Of a DNA stretch of 18,576 nucleotides, positions 14,462-18,576 are shown in pieces. The notes below the pieces were generated by a model. The model was not told where the DNA came from and searched no databases. It saw only the letters and a program-made list of their open reading frames with translations. Source of the DNA: Eubacteriaceae bacterium UBA4266 (lineage in GTDB: Bacteria > Bacillota > Clostridia > Eubacteriales > Eubacteriaceae); the NCBI GenBank assembly GCA_002396065.1, contig DGWE01000059.1, forward strand, positions 2,536 through 21,111, read 5' to 3'. A program made the translations under genes and the position numbers. Position 1 is the first letter of the stretch; every line of letters starts with the position of its first letter.

Positions 14462-15322
14462 TTATTCGTTCACTTTGTTGACGCGTTTCGCAATCGCATC
14501 GGAAATGAAATTTAAGACGATGACGACGACGAGCAGGATCACAGCCGTCGCGTAAGACTGATCAACGTTCATCCCTTCCGTCCACAAACTGTACATATGT
14601 ACGGCCAGCGTCCGGCCGGAGCCCATGACGTTCTTCGGAATCTGCGCCACTGTTCCTGCGGTGTAAATCAACGCCGCGGTTTCCCCGACGACACGCCCGA
14701 TGCCGAGAATGACTCCTGCGAGAATCCCAGGGGCCGCTGCCGGCAGGACAATTTTGAAAATCGTGCGCAGCTTGCCGGCGCCGAGGCCAAAGCTGCCTTC
14801 GCGGTAGCTGTCCGGCACAGCGTGCAGCGCTTCTTCTGTGGCCCGCATGATGACCGGCAGGATCATCAATGCCAGCGTCAGCGCACCGGCGAGCAGGGAG
14901 TAGCCCATGTGCAGGGCGTCGACGAACATCAACATCCCGAAAATCCCGAAGATGATCGACGGAATCCCAGTCAGGGTTTCAGACGTCAATCGGATGAAGG
15001 CAACGAATTTGCTGCCGCGCTTGGCGTATTCCGCCAGATAAACCGCTGAGAAAATGCCGATCGGGCCAGCGAACAAAATAGATAAGCCGACCATCGTCAG
15101 CGTATTGATCATCGCTGGAAACAGCGACACGTTCTGACTGTTGTAGTGGATCGAAAACAGGCTTGGCTTAATGTGCGGCAGCCCATTGATCAGAATGTAC
15201 AGAATGAGAAAGATCAGCACTGCCATCGTGACGATGCCCGCAATCCAGACAATGGCTTTTAACGCCGCGGCTTCGCCTTTGCCGTGAAGTTGTTCTTTTG
15301 AATTTTTTTCGTTGTACTTCAC
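14462..15322 (-). CDS. pstA: Phosphate ABC transporter permease PstA
   Basis: 286-aa membrane protein with about six spans. The first follows a hydrophilic N-terminus of about 20 residues (KAIVWIAGIVTMAVLIFLIL). Family marks: SETLTGIPSIIFGIFG and, toward the C-terminus, the cytoplasmic coupling loop leading into ILGIGRVVGETAALIYTAG. The start is a GTG at 15322 that overlaps the pstC stop by 4 nt (GTGA), so the two permease subunits are probably made in coupled fashion. No sign of truncation. Confidence 0.93.
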   Translation of the reverse strand: MKYNEKNSKEQLHGKGEAAALKAIVWIAGIVTMAVLIFLILYILINGLPHIKPSLFSIHYNSQNVSLFPAMINTLTMVGLSILFAGPIGIFSAVYLAEYAKRGSKFVAFIRLTSETLTGIPSIIFGIFGMLMFVDALHMGYSLLAGALTLALMILPVIMRATEEALHAVPDSYREGSFGLGAGKLRTIFKIVLPAAAPGILAGVILGIGRVVGETAALIYTAGTVAQIPKNVMGSGRTLAVHMYSLWTEGMNVDQSYATAVILLVVVIVLNFISDAIAKRVNKVNE

Positions 15323-16191
15323 TGCTTATCTCCTTTGTTTTTCACGATCGAGAAGCAAATGTTGATGATCAGGATGAAGACAAACAGCACGACAGCTGTT
15401 GCAATCAGCGCCTGACGGTGCAAGTCGGTCGCGTAACCCATTTCGAGGACAATGTTAGCCGTCATGGTGCGCACGCCGGCGAAGAGGCTGTGGGGCATCA
15501 CTGCTTGGTTGCCCGCGATCATGATCACGGCCATCGTTTCCCCAATGGCGCGGCCGACGCCAAGGATAATCCCGGCGAAAATCCCAGATTTCGCCGCCGG
15601 CACGACGACGCGGAAGACCGAACGTTCGTGGGTCGAACCGAGCCCGAGGGCCCCTTCGTAGTAGCTCGTCGGCACCGCTCTCAAGGCGGTTTCACTCATC
15701 GTGATAATCGTCGGCAGAATCATAATCCCGAGAATAATGCACGCGGCGAGCATGGACAGTCCCGCGCCGCCGGCAGAGTTGCGAATCATCGGCACGATGA
15801 CTTGCAAACCGAAAAAGCCGTAGACGACAGACGGAATACCCGCTAAGAGGTTAATCCCGGGTTTGAGCACCTTATACAGCGGTTCCGGGCAGAAGAATGC
15901 GAGGAAAACAGCTGTGAGCACGCCGATGACGATCCCGATCACGAGGGCGCCGATGGTCACTTCGATACTGGCGACGATCATCGGCAGGATGCCGTACAAA
16001 TTGTTGGCCGGACGCCAAATCGTCCCAGTTAAGAATTTTCCGAATCCGATCTTCGCCATTCCCGGAAGACCATTGGCAAACAAGAAAATACAGATGAGGA
16101 AAACGGCGATGATTGCAATGCAAGCGCAGGCCGCAAAAACGACCTGCATTGCTTTTTCTTTTGCCTGACCCGGATGCTTCGATTTGTTCAA
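15319..16191 (-). CDS. pstC: Phosphate ABC transporter permease PstC
   Basis: 290-aa membrane protein, partner of PstA. Visible marks: an N-terminal span (VVFAACACIAIIAVFLIC), LLAGIPSVVYGFFGLQVIVP, and the coupling loop with ILGVGRAIGETMAVIMIAGN. The start is a TTG at 16191 with AAAGGAGA placed 8 bases ahead; no in-frame ATG fits as well, the next one being within the first span region. It lies 59 bases after pstS and overlaps pstA by 4 nt. The weak start codon may lower permease output relative to the binding protein. Confidence 0.9.
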   Translation of the reverse strand: MNKSKHPGQAKEKAMQVVFAACACIAIIAVFLICIFLFANGLPGMAKIGFGKFLTGTIWRPANNLYGILPMIVASIEVTIGALVIGIVIGVLTAVFLAFFCPEPLYKVLKPGINLLAGIPSVVYGFFGLQVIVPMIRNSAGGAGLSMLAACIILGIMILPTIITMSETALRAVPTSYYEGALGLGSTHERSVFRVVVPAAKSGIFAGIILGVGRAIGETMAVIMIAGNQAVMPHSLFAGVRTMTANIVLEMGYATDLHRQALIATAVVLFVFILIINICFSIVKNKGDKQ

Positions 16192-16250
16192 GACGAAGTC
16201 TCCTTTCAGTTTAAAGATTGTGATTAAATTGTGTGTGTTTTGATTAAGTC

Positions 16251-17105
16251 TTATTTGACGTCTGACCAGGAAGTGGTCTTGCCAGTGTAGATGTTCTTGA
16301 TCTGTTTAAGTGTCAGGTTGTCAACCTTGTTGTCCTTGTTGACGATGATGGCGATCCCGTCTTTAGCGATTCTCGTGACCTTCAGGCCTTCGCTCGTTTC
16401 AGAACCTTGGAGTTCTCTTGAAGCCATCCCGATATCCAGTGTGCCTTTTGCTGCGTTGGAGACGCCGGTTGTCGAGTCAGATTCCTGAACTTCGATGGTG
16501 GCGTTCGGGTTAACCTTTTCGTAAGCTTCTTTCAGTTTTTCCATGACAGGTGTGACTGAGGAAGAACCACCGACGGTGATTTTGCCTGATAGCTGAGTGC
16601 CGCTGAATGCTGCTGCGTTGGTGTCCACTTTGACATAACCGTTCTTTTCGATGACGTTCTGGCCTTCTTTAGACATGATGTAGTTGATGAAGTCCTGAGC
16701 TACGCCGGAAGCTTCGCCCTTTGTCATGATGTTGAACGGACGCTGAATTTTGTAGCTGCCGTCGGTGACAGTCTTGACTGACGGTGCAACGCCTTCAACC
16801 TTGACGGCCTTGACATCCTTGCTCAAAGAACCGAGGGAAACGTAGCCGATGGCGTTGGTATCGCCTTTAACGGTGGACATGACCACTTCTGTCGAGTTGG
16901 AGATGGTCGCTTTGTCTGTCGTCTTGTCGACCTTCTGGCCGTTCTTTTCTTCTTGAACCCCTGTCAGTTCGATGAACGCGCCGCGGGTCCCGGAACCATC
17001 TTCACGAGACACGACATTGATTGTGCCGCCGCCGGATGAGCCGCAGCCTGCGAATGTGACCGCTGCAACAAAGGCAGCTAAGACCATGAGAATCTTCTTT
17101 TTCAT
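16251..17105 (-). CDS. pstS: Phosphate-binding lipoprotein PstS, domain order permuted
   Basis: 284-aa substrate-binding lipoprotein of the phosphate importer. The signal peptide ends in FAGC, with C21 lipidated. The parts occur in an order reversed relative to classical PstS. The segment with SREDGSGTR (33-41), GYVSLGSL and RPFNIMTK, usually in the C-terminal half, comes first. The segment with VGGSSSVTP (178-186), DIGMASREL, AKDGIAIIVNKDN and IYTGKTTSW, usually N-terminal, comes last. Total length is normal, so this is a circular permutation and not a duplication. I recall the same order in other Clostridia. The ATG at 17105 has AAGGAG 7 bases ahead and is preferred to in-frame starts at 17129 and 17120. 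It is first in the pst-pho operon. Confidence 0.92.
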   Translation of the reverse strand: MKKKILMVLAAFVAAVTFAGCGSSGGGTINVVSREDGSGTRGAFIELTGVQEEKNGQKVDKTTDKATISNSTEVVMSTVKGDTNAIGYVSLGSLSKDVKAVKVEGVAPSVKTVTDGSYKIQRPFNIMTKGEASGVAQDFINYIMSKEGQNVIEKNGYVKVDTNAAAFSGTQLSGKITVGGSSSVTPVMEKLKEAYEKVNPNATIEVQESDSTTGVSNAAKGTLDIGMASRELQGSETSEGLKVTRIAKDGIAIIVNKDNKVDNLTLKQIKNIYTGKTTSWSDVK

Positions 17106-17169
17106 TTTGAACTCCTTCATTAAAATCAAAATCCTGTTTGGTGAATGCTCTTTCCAAACTTCGATTTCA

Positions 17170-17198
17170 ATTTTACAAAGGCTTTGTTAAATCTGAAA
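17170..17198 (-). promoter_or_regulatory. Probable pstS promoter
   Basis: On the minus strand a -10 TAAAAT (17170-17175) has a poor -35, TTTCAG (17193-17198), at 17 bp. A weak -35 with an activator site just upstream is what a PhoP-dependent promoter would look like. Confidence 0.5.
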
Positions 17199-17207
17199 GA
17201 CGGCTTA

Positions 17208-17231
17208 TGTAAAGTCCATGTAAAGTGTAAA
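17208..17231 (-). promoter_or_regulatory. Pho box: TTTACA direct repeats
   Basis: On the minus strand TTTACA occurs three times, at plus positions 17226-17231, 17219-17224 and 17208-17213. The last two are spaced 11 bp start to start, one helical turn, which fits the TT(A/T)ACA-N5 repeats bound by PhoP in Bacillus. They lie 10 bp upstream of the probable -35. Binding by PhoP of this operon is inferred. Confidence 0.6.
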
Positions 17232-17256
17232 ATTTATTAACTTAACTTCTTTTAAC

Positions 17257-17281
17257 AAAAAAAGCCCGCACAAAGCGGGCT
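17257..17281 (-). terminator. Intrinsic terminator of the D-2-hydroxyacid dehydrogenase gene
   Basis: On the minus strand a 7-bp GC-rich stem, AGCCCGC with GCGGGCT, has a five-base loop and is followed by seven T. It is 12 bases after the stop codon at 17294 and separates the gene from the pst promoter. Confidence 0.88.
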
Positions 17282-17293
17282 GCAAAAAGCTGA

Positions 17294-18298
17294 TTAATAC
17301 GCGATTTCGTCGGGATTGTTTTCGCCGCGAAGCCAGGCCATCAAACCGTTAAGGGAGACAGTGACCATGTCTTTGGACGACTGATCGGTGTAAAATGCCG
17401 CGTGGGGCGAGACGACGACATTAGGGTAGGCTTTCAGGGCGAGCAGGCTGCGGTTGTGGATCAAACTGCTTTCGTGGTCGATCTGGATCACGTTTTCTTC
17501 GTGTTCGAAGGAGTCGATGCCCACAGCGCTGACCTTGCCGCTTTCCACGGCGTCGATGAGATCCCAGGTGTTGATGAGGCCGCCCCGGGCCGTGTTGATG
17601 ATCACCACCCCGTCCTTCATTTGGGCAATGACGTCTTTGTCGATCATGTGGTAATTGTCTTGAGTCAGTGGTGTATGCAGGGTGATGATGTCTGCTTCTT
17701 TGAGCAGGGTTTCTTTCGAGACGGCTTTGGCCAGAGCGTCGGTTTCCGCTGTCGGATGCGGCGTGTAGGAAATGAGGCGGCAGCCGAACCCCGACAAACA
17801 TTTGGCCACGGTTTTGCCGATATGGCCCATGCCGACGATGCCGACGGTCATGTTGTGCAGCTCCCGGCCCTGCATGCCCGCCAGGGAATAATCCATGACC
17901 GCTGATCGGGCGATGATGTGAATAAACTTGCGCAGACAGGTCAGCATGAGCATCACGGTGTACTCGGCGACGCTGTAAGGCGAATAATGCACGTTGGCGC
18001 AGTGAATCTGGTATTTTTTCGCCGCCGCGAGATCCAAGCGGTTGTAGCCGGCGGTGCGGGTCGAAAAATAATGAATGCCGTACCCGGCGAGGGCCTTAAA
18101 AATCGCGGCGTCCGACTGGCTCAGCCCTTCGATGGACACGCCGTCAAAACCTTCGGCGAGGTAAACATTGTCGGTGCTTAAATGTGCCTGGACGATCTTC
18201 AGTTCTAAATCTTCCCGGTTTTGAAAGGCTTTTAAAGTTGGCATTTCATCGTCCCGGCAGCCGTAGGCGATGAGTTTGACTGGTTTTTGATTTTGCAT
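17294..18298 (-). CDS. D-lactate dehydrogenase-like D-2-hydroxyacid dehydrogenase
   Basis: 334-aa NAD-dependent enzyme that reduces a 2-oxoacid to the D-2-hydroxyacid. It has the split catalytic domain of the family around a Rossmann domain with GMGHIG (156-161). The expected catalytic residues are present: R238 in NTARGG, D262, E267 and H299 in SPHAAFYT. Each lies three residues later than in the Lactobacillus D-lactate dehydrogenase. The AYGCRDDE opening and PHAAFYT favour the D-lactate/2-hydroxyisocaproate/phenyllactate group over 3-phosphoglycerate dehydrogenase. Pyruvate is the simplest substrate, but an amino-acid-derived oxoacid is possible. The ATG at 18298 has GAGGGGAAG before it; an ATG at 18367 would add an unlikely N-terminal extension. 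It is a single-gene unit. Confidence 0.88.
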   Translation of the reverse strand: MQNQKPVKLIAYGCRDDEMPTLKAFQNREDLELKIVQAHLSTDNVYLAEGFDGVSIEGLSQSDAAIFKALAGYGIHYFSTRTAGYNRLDLAAAKKYQIHCANVHYSPYSVAEYTVMLMLTCLRKFIHIIARSAVMDYSLAGMQGRELHNMTVGIVGMGHIGKTVAKCLSGFGCRLISYTPHPTAETDALAKAVSKETLLKEADIITLHTPLTQDNYHMIDKDVIAQMKDGVVIINTARGGLINTWDLIDAVESGKVSAVGIDSFEHEENVIQIDHESSLIHNRSLLALKAYPNVVVSPHAAFYTDQSSKDMVTVSLNGLMAWLRGENNPDEIAY

Positions 18299-18332
18299 TT
18301 TTCTTCCCCTCTTTGTATCAATTTCCTCACGC

Positions 18333-18361
18333 AGTGTATCACGCTTTTGCTTCAAATACAA
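18333..18361 (-). promoter_or_regulatory. Possible promoter of the D-2-hydroxyacid dehydrogenase gene
   Basis: On the minus strand -35 TTGTAT (18356-18361), a 17-bp spacer and -10 TACACT (18333-18338) preceded by TGA make an extended -10 type promoter close to the start codon. The match is moderate, and the AT-rich stretch further upstream offers other options. Confidence 0.4.
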
Positions 18362-18400
18362 ACCCAATAATTTATTACTTTATATAATTAAAATAATTTT

Positions 18401-18430
18401 TTTACATAAAATCTTAATTAATGCTAAAAT
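18401..18430 (+). promoter_or_regulatory. Promoter of the M20-like peptidase gene
   Basis: -35 TTTACA (18401-18406), an 18-bp spacer and -10 TAAAAT (18425-18430) precede the gene that starts at 18491. A TGTATT-N6-AATACA inverted repeat at 18454-18471 lies in the leader. Confidence 0.5.
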
Positions 18431-18490
18431 AGTAATATTAAGTCTTATTAATTTGTATTGAATTGAATACAGAAGGGAATGGATAGAACG

Positions 18491-18576
18491 ATGAACGAAA
18501 CAGTCAATGCGTGGCTCGATGCCCATCTGCCGGATATGATCGCCGACATCAAGGCGCTGTGTGCCATCAATTCTGT
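18491..18576 (+). CDS. Probable M20 family peptidase (dipeptidase-like), N-terminus only
   Basis: The window ends 28 codons into this gene. The visible part, starting MNETVNAWLDAHLPDM and reaching IKALCAINS, resembles the N-terminal helix of M20/Sapep-type metallo-dipeptidases, which run ...I..l..L..i.SV before the metal-binding domain. No catalytic residue is visible yet, so the call rests on this short match. The ATG at 18491 is 13 bases after AGAAGGG; an in-frame ATG at 18479 sits directly against that site and is less likely. If right, the enzyme would release amino acids from peptides. Confidence 0.5.
   Translation, partial: MNETVNAWLDAHLPDMIADIKALCAINS

Noticed and set aside
17129..17129. 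Earlier in-frame start of pstS
   Set aside because: It would place extra residues before a normal signal peptide and has no ribosome site, while the ATG at 17105 has AAGGAG at good spacing.

Overview
The window looks like chromosomal DNA from a GC-rich member of the Bacillota, most likely class Clostridia (Eubacterium/Pseudoramibacter-like; this placement is an inference). The reasons are the two-subunit iron-sulfur serine dehydratase, a GntR(YtrA)-ABC operon, a PhoPR-type two-component pair attached to pst genes, strong Shine-Dalgarno sites, T-rich intrinsic terminators, sigma-A type promoters in AT-rich gaps, and a PstS whose two halves are in swapped order. No phage, transposon, CRISPR or plasmid genes are visible. 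Nearly all genes are housekeeping or metabolic.

Layout. 1-28: 5' part of a tRNA on the minus strand. 122-1919 (minus): sdaAB-sdaAA, L-serine dehydratase, with its own promoter, a leader of about 185 nt holding a terminator-like hairpin, and a terminator. 1961-4735 (plus): a copper-exporting P-type ATPase gene behind a promoter carrying CsoR-like inverted repeats; a one-base deletion shifts the frame inside its C-terminal second HMA domain. 4781-5167 (plus): a metallophosphoesterase that keeps the family's start and end but appears to lack the middle. A shared bidirectional terminator follows. 5260-8393 (minus): a three-gene unit of a 140-aa conserved protein of unknown role, a secreted lipoprotein nuclease and a hydantoinase/oxoprolinase-like ATPase-fold protein. 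8508-10385 (minus): GntR regulator, ABC ATPase and ABC-2 permease with overlapping genes and a perfect 22-bp operator over the promoter. 10490-17231 (minus): one long phosphate operon, pstS-pstC-pstA-pstB-phoU-phoP-phoR, with Pho-box-like repeats upstream and a terminator at the end. 17257-18361 (minus): a D-lactate dehydrogenase-family gene. 18491-end (plus): the start of a probable M20 family peptidase.

How the genes work together. The pst/pho operon is a complete phosphate uptake and signalling module: PstSCAB imports phosphate, PhoU links transporter state to the kinase PhoR, and PhoP probably activates the same operon through TTTACA repeats upstream of pstS. SdaAA/SdaAB deaminate serine to pyruvate, and the D-2-hydroxyacid dehydrogenase could reduce pyruvate or a related 2-oxoacid, which fits an amino-acid-fermenting anaerobe.

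No clear new defence or mobile system was found. The points most worth a second look are the sdaAB leader, the permuted PstS, the apparently internally deleted metallophosphoesterase, the frameshifted copA, and the coupling of an uncharacterised protein with a secreted nuclease.
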